Below are positions 42,854-51,794 of a stretch of 64,000 bases of DNA, piece by piece. The stretch's first letter is position 1, and each line of letters starts with the position of its first letter. Source of the DNA: Acetobacterium wieringae (GTDB taxonomy: Bacteria > Bacillota > Clostridia > Eubacteriales > Eubacteriaceae); the NCBI RefSeq assembly GCF_001766835.1, contig NZ_LKEU01000035.1, positions 1 to 64,000 of the forward strand, given 5' to 3'. A program made the translations under genes and the position numbers. A model generated the notes under the pieces. The model saw nothing but the letters and a program-made list of their open reading frames with translations, was not told where the DNA came from and ran no database searches.

Positions 42854-43272
42854 TCATAACAAATAAGAATGGTTTTGTCTTGCCGTTGGTGTTGGTGGTC
42901 GTGGCTCTCATGGCAGCGGGCGCAGGTTATGCATTAACCCGGGGTATGGCCGAACTGCAGGCAAATGTTCACAATCAGGATTATCAATTGTCGATTTTGA
43001 CAGGAAAAAATGCGTTGGCGATTTTACAGGCTGAATTGGAAAGAGATGTCAATTATTCGGGAACAAACGGGAAGCAAACTGATGAAAATGGTGGATTTTA
43101 TGAAATTCGTGTTTTTAAAACAGCGGATCATCTGCGCTATGTGGAGGTCAAAAGTGAATATCGTGATTATCAAAAAAACTTTAGTGGTGCAATCGAATTG
43201 CAGCCCGATCTGACGGCGAGACCGGGAGGTCAGATTATAAAGTTTAACTGGAAGATGTTAGGGGGTGTTTAG
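42850..43272 (+). CDS. PilX/GspK-like minor pilus protein
   Basis: The 140-residue protein has a short start and a hydrophobic helix NGFVLPLVLVVVALMAAGAGYAL at about residues 7-30. The glutamate at position 5 found in the other pilins is absent (FVLPL), as is usual in PilX/GspK proteins. It overlaps its neighbours by 4-8 bp in the operon. Predicted to cap or prime pilus assembly, by analogy. Confidence 0.75.
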   Translation: MIITNKNGFVLPLVLVVVALMAAGAGYALTRGMAELQANVHNQDYQLSILTGKNALAILQAELERDVNYSGTNGKQTDENGGFYEIRVFKTADHLRYVEVKSEYRDYQKNFSGAIELQPDLTARPGGQIIKFNWKMLGGV

Positions 43273-44239
43273 TCCTTTGAAAAAGAGCAAGCGACTTTGG
43301 GTCATTGATTGGGGAGAAGCGTTGATTAAAATAGTTTTAGGTGAAGTCAATGATTCGGGATCGGTCCGAATTATCGATTTTCGCATTGAAAAAAATCCGA
43401 AACAGATTTGGCCTGAAACAAATCCTGAAACGAAGCGGGCAACCAGTAAGCTTTTACGGTTATTATTTAAAGGCTATCAACGTACGGATGAGGTAATGTT
43501 GTTAATTAATCAAGCTGAGATGATGGTAGCAACTTTTACCTTTCCAATGATGTCACTTGCAGATTTGGAAGACGCAATTTACTGGCAGATGCAACTGCTT
43601 ACTTCCGAAGATCTGGATCATTGGCGAATTGATTTTGTTGCTCGGATTCAGAACCAATGGTTTGAATGTCTGGGGATGGACGAACAGACATTAGATGTAG
43701 TGGGCGTTGCGATAAAAAAAGCGCAACTGACCAGATATACGCGGTTTTTTAAAAAAAATGGTCGGAGCTTAAATGCCATCGTTCCGCAATTTTATACATT
43801 TGATTCACTGCTGATTGAACAGGACGATCAATCAACTTTGATTATTGATATTGGTAACAGAAGCACCCGGCTTTTCCATTACAAAGGAAACGTCCTTAGT
43901 GAGAACAATCAGATCGAATTGGAAAGCGGTTGGGATGGGGTCGTTTATTTGCAGCAAATAATAAAAGCGGTCGAGCAGATCTTTATATCCCCGCTGGGCT
44001 CCGAAAAAGTTGGTCGGGATGGAACTATTTATTTGATGGGAGGCGAGAGTCTGCATCCTGGGGTTCGGGAATACCTGTCAAAATCAATGGGAACGGACGT
44101 GCAGTCAATCGATGAACTGCTGGAGGCGAACCAGAGCCTGTTTTTTACCAAACAAATTTCCCGGGCGCAATTATGTTTAATTACACCATGCGTATGCGGT
44201 TTGATGAAATATGCGCAGATCAGAGGAGGAAAAAATTGA
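43265..44239 (+). CDS. pilM: PilM-like actin-fold pilus assembly protein
   Basis: The 324-residue protein resembles PilM: an N-terminal ATPase-like start (LWVIDWGEALIKIVLGE), an inner region with LADLEDAIYWQM, and a second actin-like motif LIIDIGNRSTRLF. PilM binds the N-terminus of PilN and links the cytoplasmic motor to the PilNO complex. The frame opens at GTG 43265; TTG 43277 with GGGGG upstream is another possible start. Overlaps genes on both sides by 8-29 bp. Confidence 0.82.
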   Translation: MFSPLKKSKRLWVIDWGEALIKIVLGEVNDSGSVRIIDFRIEKNPKQIWPETNPETKRATSKLLRLLFKGYQRTDEVMLLINQAEMMVATFTFPMMSLADLEDAIYWQMQLLTSEDLDHWRIDFVARIQNQWFECLGMDEQTLDVVGVAIKKAQLTRYTRFFKKNGRSLNAIVPQFYTFDSLLIEQDDQSTLIIDIGNRSTRLFHYKGNVLSENNQIELESGWDGVVYLQQIIKAVEQIFISPLGSEKVGRDGTIYLMGGESLHPGVREYLSKSMGTDVQSIDELLEANQSLFFTKQISRAQLCLITPCVCGLMKYAQIRGGKN

Positions 44240-44801
44240 TTTGAAGCATGAAATGAATTTGTTACCAGTGAATTCGGTTAAAAAGAAGCGGCCCGATAAA
44301 ACACGATCAAAAGGTCTAAAAATCTTCATCGGAGCACTGCTGGGTGTTTTGGTGATTTATGGGATCTTAACGTTTCTTGAGGCATCCTGTCAGACTGAGA
44401 TCAGGCAACTTGAAATGTTAATTGAGAGTAAAGCAGAGTACCAGGTTATTTATACCAATCTTAACCAGCAAAAAGCGGTACTCGAACATCGACAATTGCT
44501 TTTAGAAACAATCAGCAGTGGAAAGGCGTTGCCACATCTAACGATGTTAGAAATTAACAAAGTGCTGCCCGCCGGGATGCTTCTGACGAATTACGACTAT
44601 CAGGAGGGACGGTTGATTATTTCAGGAGAAACCAAAAAGAAAGAGGAGATTTTTGAGTTTAAAGAAAAACTTGCGAATTTGGCGGTTTTTGAAATGATTA
44701 ATATGGTAAGTACCACTCGAAAAAATGATGTTTCGACTGATAAAATCACGATGGAAGAAACATGGGAATTTACACTCGACATTCAAATAGCTGAGGTATA
44801 A
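44211..44801 (+). CDS. pilN: PilN-like pilus alignment protein
   Basis: The protein of up to 196 residues has a short cytoplasmic N-terminus with MNLLPVN, the PilM-binding INLLPxN-like motif, one membrane helix (about 36-56), a coiled coil and a periplasmic-type ferredoxin-like fold. The true start is uncertain: ATG 44211 overlaps pilM, whereas TTG 44241, about 12 nt after GAGGAGG, starts nearer the family motif. It pairs with the next gene. Confidence 0.82.
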   Translation: MRRSEEEKIDLKHEMNLLPVNSVKKKRPDKTRSKGLKIFIGALLGVLVIYGILTFLEASCQTEIRQLEMLIESKAEYQVIYTNLNQQKAVLEHRQLLLETISSGKALPHLTMLEINKVLPAGMLLTNYDYQEGRLIISGETKKKEEIFEFKEKLANLAVFEMINMVSTTRKNDVSTDKITMEETWEFTLDIQIAEV

Positions 44802-44804
44802 ACG

Positions 44805-45515
44805 GTGAAAAGCAAAAAGTCAAGGAAATCCGGTGAAAACAACTCAGGAACGAGAACAACTCGCCAGACAAACCTAAAAATTCAAAAAGGCATAATTGCT
44901 GGAGCAGTGATTGTAATACTGATGGCTTTAATGGTGATCCCTAAATATGAAAGTTATTGTGAAAAAAAGCTGATTTTGGCAGAAAAAGAACGTTATAATA
45001 TGGAACTGCCTGACAAAATGTCCGAAGAGCACTATTTAAACGAGTTGAGAGTGATCAGTCAACAATTGGACGATAACCGGAGTCGTTTGCCGGAACGGTT
45101 GGATACGGTCAGTTTGTATGAGAATATTGGCAGGATGGCTGAAGTGGCAAAGGTGGGAGTGATATCTGTGGAGTTTGGAGCAGCGGATGTCCAAATTGAT
45201 GAAAATCTGGGGATGCAGATTAACCAGGATTTTCAAAACAGCGACGAAAAGACGATTATCGGGCCTGATGGTAAGATTTTAACGCGCTGCGAATATGTTG
45301 TGGTATGCACCGGAAATGATGATGCCTTTATTGATTTTCTCAATGAACTGGATCGTTGTGTACCGGTGATTCGGGTTATTAGTTATGAAATAGAAGCAGA
45401 AGCGATGGGTGAAAAACGGCTGCGAATGAGACTGGAAAGTTTCGGAATTCTGGCCGATAACCGGGATAATCAAGTGACTGTGACGGGGGATCAATTAGAC
45501 GAAGCGATTAAGTAA
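44805..45515 (+). CDS. pilO: PilO-like pilus alignment protein
   Basis: The 236-residue protein has a basic N-terminus, one membrane helix (about 30-46) and a coiled coil (YLNELRVISQQLDDNRSRLPE), followed by a beta-rich C-terminal fold. Such an arrangement, directly after PilN, identifies PilO. Start at GTG with GAGGT upstream. Last gene of the pilus operon. The assembly ATPase PilB, platform PilC, retraction ATPase PilT and prepilin peptidase are not in the window, so they may lie elsewhere in the genome. Confidence 0.8.
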   Translation: MKSKKSRKSGENNSGTRTTRQTNLKIQKGIIAGAVIVILMALMVIPKYESYCEKKLILAEKERYNMELPDKMSEEHYLNELRVISQQLDDNRSRLPERLDTVSLYENIGRMAEVAKVGVISVEFGAADVQIDENLGMQINQDFQNSDEKTIIGPDGKILTRCEYVVVCTGNDDAFIDFLNELDRCVPVIRVISYEIEAEAMGEKRLRMRLESFGILADNRDNQVTVTGDQLDEAIK

Positions 45516-45590
45516 GGTCTAAAAAACAGCAGGCATTTTTGTTTATCGCAAAAAAATAAAAACGATACAGTCGATGAGAGGGGTAGTAAG

Positions 45591-46949
45591 ATGAACGAGA
45601 TAAAAACGAAGCGAATCATTGGAACGCTTTCAGGTATTGGTATTGGGGCAATTGGTATATATATGATCAGTCACCCAAGAACCTCGGTGGAACAACTGGT
45701 TGTATTGTTGATGGCGGCGTTGGTGATTTTTGCTTTGATTAATCTTGTCTCGGTCTTTTTTAAATCCCACGGTGGCAGCAAACGAATGACTGTAATCGGG
45801 GCATTGGTCAATTTAGGTTTTGCGGTGGCCTTGTTTTATTTCCGGCTGACTGTAGCTGAACTGATTCCGTATGTATTTGCAATTTATGTGGTGATTAATA
45901 GTATTGCCAAATTAATTTCCGCAGTAACCTACTGGCGGGATGGGGTGCCTAATTTCGGCTTTTACTTTATCAGTGGGGTGCTTAATTTTGTTTTTGGTAT
46001 TTATCTGCTTATCAACAGTTATTTTCAGACAGCGAGCTTTGCCATTGTATCGGGACTCTATCTGGTCTGGTATGGGGTGACGTTACTGTTCGATGCTTTT
46101 AATGATTGGGAGACGCAGGAACAGATGAGCAAGACGGCAAAGCGGATGCAGCGAAAAATGCGGATTGCGCTGCCATCATTATTGGGAATATTTGTACCGA
46201 TGGGGCTGATTAGAAAATATGATGCAAAGGTCGCTTCTGAAGATGCCAACGCCTATATATTATCCCAGGAAGTTTTGGTACCGGAAAAAGCGGGAATTAA
46301 TCCTATGAATGTGGAAATTCTGGTGCACTTATCCAAAAAATTTATGGAAGCGTTTGGGCATGTTGATCTGATTTTTGGAAATGAAGCCCTGTCTTACGGG
46401 AATTTTGACGGACACTCCTACCGTCTGGGCGGAGCCATGAGTGACGGGGTGCTTTTTATCTGTGATAAGGATCGCTATTTGCGAGAATCTGTTATTCATG
46501 ATGGGAAAGTGCTGATCTCGTTTAAAGTTGCTTTTGATGATGATGAGCTGGCGATCATTAAGGAGAATTATCGCCGCTTTCAGGAAAATATGTTTGAATG
46601 GTTTTGTGACACCCAATTGGCAGAGCAGGGAATGCTGGCACCAGGGGATTACACGGGTGTGGAAGATGTTATCTACAAAGGTACTGGGGCGCGGTTTTAT
46701 AAATTTAAGAAGGGGCCGCTAAAGACCTATTTCGCGCTGAATACCAATTGCGTCAAGGTGGCGGATTCACTGTTTGAGAATACCGGTTTTGAAAAGCCGG
46801 CGACCGGTAACATTGTTACGCCGGGAGCCTATTATCAATTTCTGATGGGGGCACTGGAACGACCGGGGACTAAAATTTATGAGAAAAAGATATATTCTCG
46901 GGAAACCTTTGGCAATGCGGAAGAAATTGCCCGCCAGGAAGAATTATAA
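45591..46949 (+). CDS. DUF308-like membrane protein with a soluble C-terminal domain
   Basis: The 452-residue protein has about six membrane segments in residues 10-190 (IGTLSGIGIGAIGIYMI, LVVLLMAALVIFALINL and so on), similar to HdeD/DUF308 proteins. After a basic region (KTAKRMQRKMR) the C-terminal half (about 210-450) is soluble and has no motif that I recognise. AGAGGGG precedes the ATG. No neighbour explains the function; it is not in the pilus operon (75 bp gap). Confidence 0.65.
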   Translation: MNEIKTKRIIGTLSGIGIGAIGIYMISHPRTSVEQLVVLLMAALVIFALINLVSVFFKSHGGSKRMTVIGALVNLGFAVALFYFRLTVAELIPYVFAIYVVINSIAKLISAVTYWRDGVPNFGFYFISGVLNFVFGIYLLINSYFQTASFAIVSGLYLVWYGVTLLFDAFNDWETQEQMSKTAKRMQRKMRIALPSLLGIFVPMGLIRKYDAKVASEDANAYILSQEVLVPEKAGINPMNVEILVHLSKKFMEAFGHVDLIFGNEALSYGNFDGHSYRLGGAMSDGVLFICDKDRYLRESVIHDGKVLISFKVAFDDDELAIIKENYRRFQENMFEWFCDTQLAEQGMLAPGDYTGVEDVIYKGTGARFYKFKKGPLKTYFALNTNCVKVADSLFENTGFEKPATGNIVTPGAYYQFLMGALERPGTKIYEKKIYSRETFGNAEEIARQEEL

Positions 46950-46970
46950 GGCGGATCACTTTATAAAAAT

Positions 46971-47002
46971 TCAGCCACTTGTTTACTAAAACAAGTGGCT
47001 GG
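46971..47002. terminator. Terminator between convergent genes
   Basis: AGCCACTTGTTT pairs with AAACAAGTGGCT across a 4-6 nt loop. The T-rich flank is on the minus-strand side (after the MarR gene), so it mainly serves that gene. Confidence 0.7.
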
Positions 47003-47007
47003 TAGTA

Positions 47008-47628
47008 TTACTGACGATTGATAACTTCAGTCAGACTGGACTTGATGGTTACAAACAGGCGATGAAGATTGTTAATCTCCTCAGCTGAGAATTCAGCCAG
47101 TGACTGATTAAAGGGCTCGAACAGTTTGGCATTGGTGGATTCGAGTTGACTAAAAATAAATTGACCATTCGGGGTCAGGGTAAAGACCACCTCCCGAACG
47201 TTAAGCGGCGATTTTTCTTTTTCGATCAATTCTTTTTCAAGCAGTTTGGAGGTGCACTTTGAAATGGCACTTTTTGAAATCCCCAGTTTATTTGCCAATT
47301 GGGTCAGGTTGATACCAGAAAATTGTCCAATCATATCCAGGGCTTTCAGTTCGGAAGGATATAGAGAATAGGTTGATTCATCGATTGTAAAGGTTTGGGG
47401 CAAAATAAGAATATTCTGGTAAAGCACCGCAGAATCGATCATCAGTTGCTTGACTGCGGCAAGATCAGCAATAGAATCCGGAGAAACGGGATTTGACAGG
47501 TTGAGTTTCTCTTTTTTGGGAACGGTACCTGCTTTTTTTTCTTCAGCTACACTTTTCTTCTTGGACTCTTTCTTCGAATCTTTTACTTCTTTGCTTTCCG
47601 GTTTCTTGCTTTTTTTCTCTTTTTTCAA
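47008..47628 (-). CDS. MarR-family transcriptional regulator with a lysine-rich N-terminal extension
   Basis: The 206-residue protein has a highly charged, lysine/glutamate/serine-rich N-terminal 50 residues and then a MarR winged helix (LKALDMIGQFSGINLTQLANKLGISKSAISKCTSKLLEKELIEKE). The TTG at 47628, with AAGGAG 8 nt upstream, is a better start than the ATG at 47715. It is divergent from the nucleoside transporter genes, and an inverted repeat lies in the shared gap, so it may regulate that transporter. The charged tail is unusual for MarR proteins and may bind nucleic acid nonspecifically. Confidence 0.82.
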   Translation of the reverse strand: MKKEKKSKKPESKEVKDSKKESKKKSVAEEKKAGTVPKKEKLNLSNPVSPDSIADLAAVKQLMIDSAVLYQNILILPQTFTIDESTYSLYPSELKALDMIGQFSGINLTQLANKLGISKSAISKCTSKLLEKELIEKEKSPLNVREVVFTLTPNGQFIFSQLESTNAKLFEPFNQSLAEFSAEEINNLHRLFVTIKSSLTEVINRQ

Positions 47629-47722
47629 AATGACACTCCTTTCAATACAAAATGGTTTCAAGGCACATGCAAACTTAAAAATAGCGAGCAAAAATTGCTT
47701 TTTATGCAGTTTCATCTAATAT

Positions 47723-47780
47723 TTTTGTAACGTGTAGGCGAACAGATCATAAAACTGTCTGCTGCATAGTGTAAAAATTG
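47723..47780. repeat. 57 bp dispersed repeat, copy 2 (inverted)
   Basis: TTTTTGTAACGTGTAGGCG to TAGTGTAAAAATTG corresponds, in inverse orientation, to 13298-13354. The centre differs (ATCATAAA instead of TTCAGCGA), while the ends are conserved. Confidence 0.65.
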
Positions 47781-47845
47781 TATTATACGAAACTGGACAC
47801 AATGCTGATGACGATTTTGCAATTACCTGCAAACAACTTTATTAA

Positions 47846-47871
47846 CAGGGTGAAGAATCGGGTTCACCCTG
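47846..47871. promoter_or_regulatory. Perfect inverted repeat upstream of the nucleoside transporter
   Basis: CAGGGTGAA, 8 bp, TTCACCCTG. A TATAAT box lies 7 bp downstream (47879-47884). Its length and symmetry suit a MarR dimer operator. The nearby divergent MarR gene is the natural candidate. Confidence 0.5.
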
Positions 47872-48047
47872 GTTACAGTATAATAATACCGAATTTATCG
47901 CGTAAGTGCAATAAAAACATGGTCCGACCAGTCGATTTATTCAACTTTTTTAGATTGCATTTTAATTGTTTTTTAGTTAAAATATTATCGTGGCTAGGAC
48001 TGTTTTCTTAATAGTTCTAGACCAGATTAGAAAATAGGAGGAAGAGA

Positions 48048-49142
48048 ATGAAAAAAAGATTGGGAGTATTGATGCTTGCACTGGTTTTAGTGGTTGTAAG
48101 CGTTGCCGGATGCAGTTCGGGATCAACATCCAAAAAAGATGAGGTTACCAAGGTGGGCTTTATCTACGTTGGGCCAGCGGATGATGGTGGCTGGTCACAG
48201 GCACATGACAATGGTCGGGCAAAAATGGTTGAAAACATGGGTGGCAAAGTCGAAACCATTGTTAAAGAAAATGTCCCCGAAGAAAAAAGCGCTGTTGTAT
48301 CAACCATCAGAGATATGGTTGACCAAGGATGTACCATCATTTACGGAACCAGCTATGGATTCATGGATGGAATGGTCGAAGCGGCTAAAGAATTCCCGGA
48401 CGTAAAATTTGAACATTGTTCAGGTTACATGACAGCGGACAATTTAGGAACTTACTTTGGAAAAATTGAAGAACCTCGATATCTGTCAGGTATTGTTGCA
48501 GGTTTAACAACCAAAACAAATAAAATTGCTTATGTTGCGGCTATGCCGATTCCCGAAGTTATCCGCGGAATCAACGCCTTCGCTTTGGGTGTAAAATCAG
48601 TAAATCCAGCGGCAACCGTTAATGTTTCCTGGACCAACACCTGGTATGATCCAACGGTTGAAAAAGCGGCAGCTGAAGCACTGATTCAACAAGGTTGCGA
48701 TGTAACTGCACAACATCAGGACTCAACAGCAACCATGGAAGCTGCCAAAGAAGCAGGTAAGCTATCAATCGGTTATGATTTAAGCGCAGCGACAACCATG
48801 CCGGAAGTCTACATGACTGCACCGCTTTGGGATTTCAGTGGTTACTACACTGATTCAGTTCAGTCAGTAATTGACGGAACCTGGAAATCGCAGCAATACT
48901 GGGGTGGTATGAATGACGGAATTGTCCTGTTGGACGAACTGACAGCACTGGCGCCAGGAACCGCAAAAGGTCAGGTTGAAACGGCTGAAGCAGCAATTAA
49001 ATCTGGTTCGCTGGTTATCTTTGCTGGTGAGTTAAAAGATCAGACGGGCGCTGTAAAAGTACCGGCTGGAACATCCATGACCGATGAAGCACTGTTGAGC
49101 ATGGATTGGTTTGTAGACAATGTAGTTGGTAGTTTAAAATAG
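48048..49142 (+). CDS. BMP-family nucleoside-binding lipoprotein
   Basis: The 364-residue protein has a lipoprotein signal with VAGC lipobox near residue 23. The mature part belongs to the BMP/Med family of ABC substrate-binding proteins: KVGFIYVGPADDGGWSQAHDNGR at the start, with family motifs such as IIYGTSYGFMDGMVEAAK and ITAVT-type hinge strands later. These proteins bind nucleosides, especially guanosine and other purine nucleosides. It is the first gene of a four-gene ABC operon. A terminator-like hairpin after it probably raises its level relative to the transporter genes. Confidence 0.92.
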   Translation: MKKRLGVLMLALVLVVVSVAGCSSGSTSKKDEVTKVGFIYVGPADDGGWSQAHDNGRAKMVENMGGKVETIVKENVPEEKSAVVSTIRDMVDQGCTIIYGTSYGFMDGMVEAAKEFPDVKFEHCSGYMTADNLGTYFGKIEEPRYLSGIVAGLTTKTNKIAYVAAMPIPEVIRGINAFALGVKSVNPAATVNVSWTNTWYDPTVEKAAAEALIQQGCDVTAQHQDSTATMEAAKEAGKLSIGYDLSAATTMPEVYMTAPLWDFSGYYTDSVQSVIDGTWKSQQYWGGMNDGIVLLDELTALAPGTAKGQVETAEAAIKSGSLVIFAGELKDQTGAVKVPAGTSMTDEALLSMDWFVDNVVGSLK

Positions 49143-49155
49143 TAAAAAACGGTTT

Positions 49156-49192
49156 AACGGACAGAGTCTTTGGGCTCTGTCCGCTATTTTTA
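49156..49192 (+). terminator. Attenuating hairpin after the binding-protein gene
   Basis: A stem of about 11 bp (CGGACAGAG with CTCTGTCCG) and a loop of about 5-8 nt, followed by ATTTTTAG. The T-run is short, so partial read-through to the ATPase gene is expected. Confidence 0.65.
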
Positions 49193-49206
49193 GTAAAGGT
49201 GAAAGC

Positions 49207-50745
49207 ATGAACAATGAGTATGTCGTAAAAATGGAGAACATCACAAAGGTTTTTGGCAAGGTCAAAGCCCTGGATCATGTGGAATTTTCATTAAAAAAGG
49301 GAGAGGTCCATGCGATATTAGGAGAAAACGGAGCAGGTAAAAGTTCACTGATGAATGTTCTAAATGGTATTTATATGCCGGATGAAGGACAGATCGAAGT
49401 GAAGGGACAGCCTGTCAATATCAGCTCGCCTAAGATTGCGCTGGATTTGGGCATTGGAATGCTGCCGCAGCATTATAAATTGGTGGACGTATTTTCAGCC
49501 ATGGAGAACGTGGCCGCCGGTAGTCGAAAAACAAGTCCTTTTTTAAATAAGAAAAAGATTTTAGATGAGATGGGGAAATTGATCGATCAATTGGGGATGG
49601 ATATTAATCCCAATAAAAAGGTTTATGAAATGTCAGTCGCGGAGAAGCAGAGTCTGGAGATCTTTAAGGTTTTGTATCGCGGGGCCGATATTCTAATACT
49701 CGATGAGCCGACTGCGGTATTAACCCCTCAGGAAATAAATAATCTCTTTGAAATCGTCAAAAAAATGGTGGCGACGGGTTGTTCGGTCATTATTATTACC
49801 CACAAACTGGAAGAAGTCATGGAAATCAGTGACCGGATTACGATTATGCGCAAAGGTACGACCATTCAAACGGTGAATAAGGAAGAAACCACTCCCCAGG
49901 AATTGGCAGGAATGATGGTTGGCGACGTAATGGAACTCAATGTGCCATATGTTTCGGTGGAACGGGGTCAGAAATGCCTGGAAGTAAAAGACATTACGGC
50001 CATCGATCGCAATAAGGTTCATATTCTGGATCATGTCAGCTTTGATCTTTATGCCGGGGAAATTCTGGGAGTAGCTGGTATTGCCGGTAGTGGACAGAAA
50101 GAATTATGTGAAGGAATCGCAGGACTCTATCATATTAAATCGGGAGAAATTATTTTCGAAGGTGAAAACATTGTTGGGAAAAATCCTGAGAAAATCAGCC
50201 AGATGGGGATTAGTCTGAGTTTTGTGCCGGAGGATCGTCTGGGGATGGGGCTGGTTTCTTCGATGGATATTATTGATAATGTTTTGTTGAAAGACTACCG
50301 CAATAAAAAAGGTCTGGGGATTTCCCGGGAAGTTTCCCGTGATAAGGCCGAAGCCCTGGTGGAACGACTCAATGTATCAACCCCAGCCATTGAGAATCAT
50401 GCCGTCAGTTTGCTTTCGGGTGGTAATATTCAAAAGGTTTTGCTGGGCCGGGAAATTGAATTGGAACCGAAACTGCTGGTGACTGCTTATGCCACCAGAG
50501 GGTTGGATGTAGGATCGTCCCAGATTATCTACGATTTGCTCAATGAACAAAAAGTAAAAATGAAACCGATCATGTATGTTGGTGAAGACTTGGATGTGCT
50601 GATGAGTCTGTGTGACCGCATCATGGTTTTATGTGAAGGTCGGGTCACCGGAATTGTCGATCCTAAAAAAACCACCAAAGAAGCCATAGGACTCATGATG
50701 TCCGGGGTAAGAAGTGAAGGAGAAGAAGCATGCTCCATATCGTAA
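49207..50745 (+). CDS. ABC transporter ATP-binding protein, two ATPase domains (nucleoside)
   Basis: The 512-residue protein has two fused ABC domains. The first is complete: Walker A GENGAGKSS (about residue 38), signature-like MSVAEKQSLE, Walker B LILDEPTAVLTPQE. The second has a degenerate P-loop (GIAGSGQKELCEG), a signature LLSGGNIQKVLLGREIE and a Walker B reading VTAYATRGLDVG, where related proteins usually have AAQPTRGLD. It fits the BMP-type nucleoside exporters/importers (YufO/NupO-like). Its stop overlaps the next gene by 16 bp. Confidence 0.93.
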   Translation: MNNEYVVKMENITKVFGKVKALDHVEFSLKKGEVHAILGENGAGKSSLMNVLNGIYMPDEGQIEVKGQPVNISSPKIALDLGIGMLPQHYKLVDVFSAMENVAAGSRKTSPFLNKKKILDEMGKLIDQLGMDINPNKKVYEMSVAEKQSLEIFKVLYRGADILILDEPTAVLTPQEINNLFEIVKKMVATGCSVIIITHKLEEVMEISDRITIMRKGTTIQTVNKEETTPQELAGMMVGDVMELNVPYVSVERGQKCLEVKDITAIDRNKVHILDHVSFDLYAGEILGVAGIAGSGQKELCEGIAGLYHIKSGEIIFEGENIVGKNPEKISQMGISLSFVPEDRLGMGLVSSMDIIDNVLLKDYRNKKGLGISREVSRDKAEALVERLNVSTPAIENHAVSLLSGGNIQKVLLGREIELEPKLLVTAYATRGLDVGSSQIIYDLLNEQKVKMKPIMYVGEDLDVLMSLCDRIMVLCEGRVTGIVDPKKTTKEAIGLMMSGVRSEGEEACSIS

Positions 50746-51794
50746 AAAAAGAAGTTCCGAAAACTCGGGAAAAAATAATTGTCAGGCTATCAGCTGTTTT
50801 GGCCGCTTTGGCCGTGGCGTCGATCATTGTCCTGGTAGCCGGGGCGAATCCGCTTGAGTTGTATATCGGGATTGTCCAGGGCTGCTTTGGTTCGCTTTAT
50901 CGCTTTGCGGCAACCATTGAAAAGATGGTCCCCTTACTGGTTCTGTCTCTGGGGGTGCTGGTGGCATTTAAAATGCGGTTTTGGAATATCGGTGCCGAGG
51001 GACAGTTTCTGATGGGCGCCGTGGGAACCACCCTGGTGGTTCGGCTCCTTCCGGATTTGCCGTTGCCGGTTATGCTCGTGCTGATGATCATCGTTTCATT
51101 TTTGTTCGGGGCCGTCTGGCTGATGATTCCGGCCTTTTTCAAGGCCCGATTCGGAACCAATGAAACCCTGTTCACGTTAATGCTCAACTACATTGCGCTG
51201 ACGCTGGTAACAGCCTTGCAGTATGATTTCTGGAAAGATCCGGCGGCCAACGGGATGCCCAAAATTGCCAATCTTCCGGAAAATGCCTTACTGCCCAGTG
51301 CGGGTGGCTTTAATTTAAGTATTTTGATGGCGGTGATCATTGTGCTGGCAATGTATTATTTTATGAATCGTTCTAAAATTGGCTTTGAAATAGCGGTGTT
51401 GGGTGAAAGTGAAAACACCGCCCGCTACATTGGGATTAATGTCACCAGAACCATTATCATTGCCGCACTGGTCAGCGGTGGTTTATGCGGAATGGTCGGG
51501 ATGATGCAAACCACTGGAGTCAGTGGGGCCCTGTCAACTGAAATTACCGGTGGATTGGGTTTTACCGCCATTATTGTGGCCTGGCTGTCGGGGCTTAAGG
51601 TTCCCTTTGTGGTGGTCAATTCCTTTGCCTTTGCAGTGCTGCTTCAGGGAGCTTCCTATATTCAGACGGCTTTCCAGATCCCTGGTTCAGTAGCAGAAAT
51701 GATTCAGGCGATTATTCTGTTCTTTATTTTGGGCAGCGAGTTTGTCCTGCAGTATCGGTTGGTTTCTGATAAAACGAAAAGTGAGGTTGCATAA
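50730..51794 (+). CDS. ABC transporter permease 1 (nucleoside, BMP type)
   Basis: The 354-residue membrane protein has about eight to ten transmembrane helices and the BPD_transp_2 signature (FWNIGAEGQFLMGA, with NETLFTLMLNYIA). It corresponds to YufP/NupP-like permeases. It starts inside the ATPase gene and is followed by the second permease with its ATG directly after the stop, so it is translationally coupled. Confidence 0.92.
   Translation: MLHIVKKEVPKTREKIIVRLSAVLAALAVASIIVLVAGANPLELYIGIVQGCFGSLYRFAATIEKMVPLLVLSLGVLVAFKMRFWNIGAEGQFLMGAVGTTLVVRLLPDLPLPVMLVLMIIVSFLFGAVWLMIPAFFKARFGTNETLFTLMLNYIALTLVTALQYDFWKDPAANGMPKIANLPENALLPSAGGFNLSILMAVIIVLAMYYFMNRSKIGFEIAVLGESENTARYIGINVTRTIIIAALVSGGLCGMVGMMQTTGVSGALSTEITGGLGFTAIIVAWLSGLKVPFVVVNSFAFAVLLQGASYIQTAFQIPGSVAEMIQAIILFFILGSEFVLQYRLVSDKTKSEVA

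Larger units (their letters stand above)
47629..48047. other. Divergent region between the MarR gene and the nucleoside transporter
   Basis: Holds a 57 bp repeat (47723-47780), a 9 bp perfect inverted repeat (47846-47871) and a TATAAT (47879-47884). An upstream gene frame at 47778 is not considered real because it runs through these elements. Confidence 0.6.

Noticed and set aside
47778..48011. 77-residue frame between the MarR and BMP genes
   Set aside because: It overlaps the 57 bp repeat end and the inverted repeat, and has no ribosome site.
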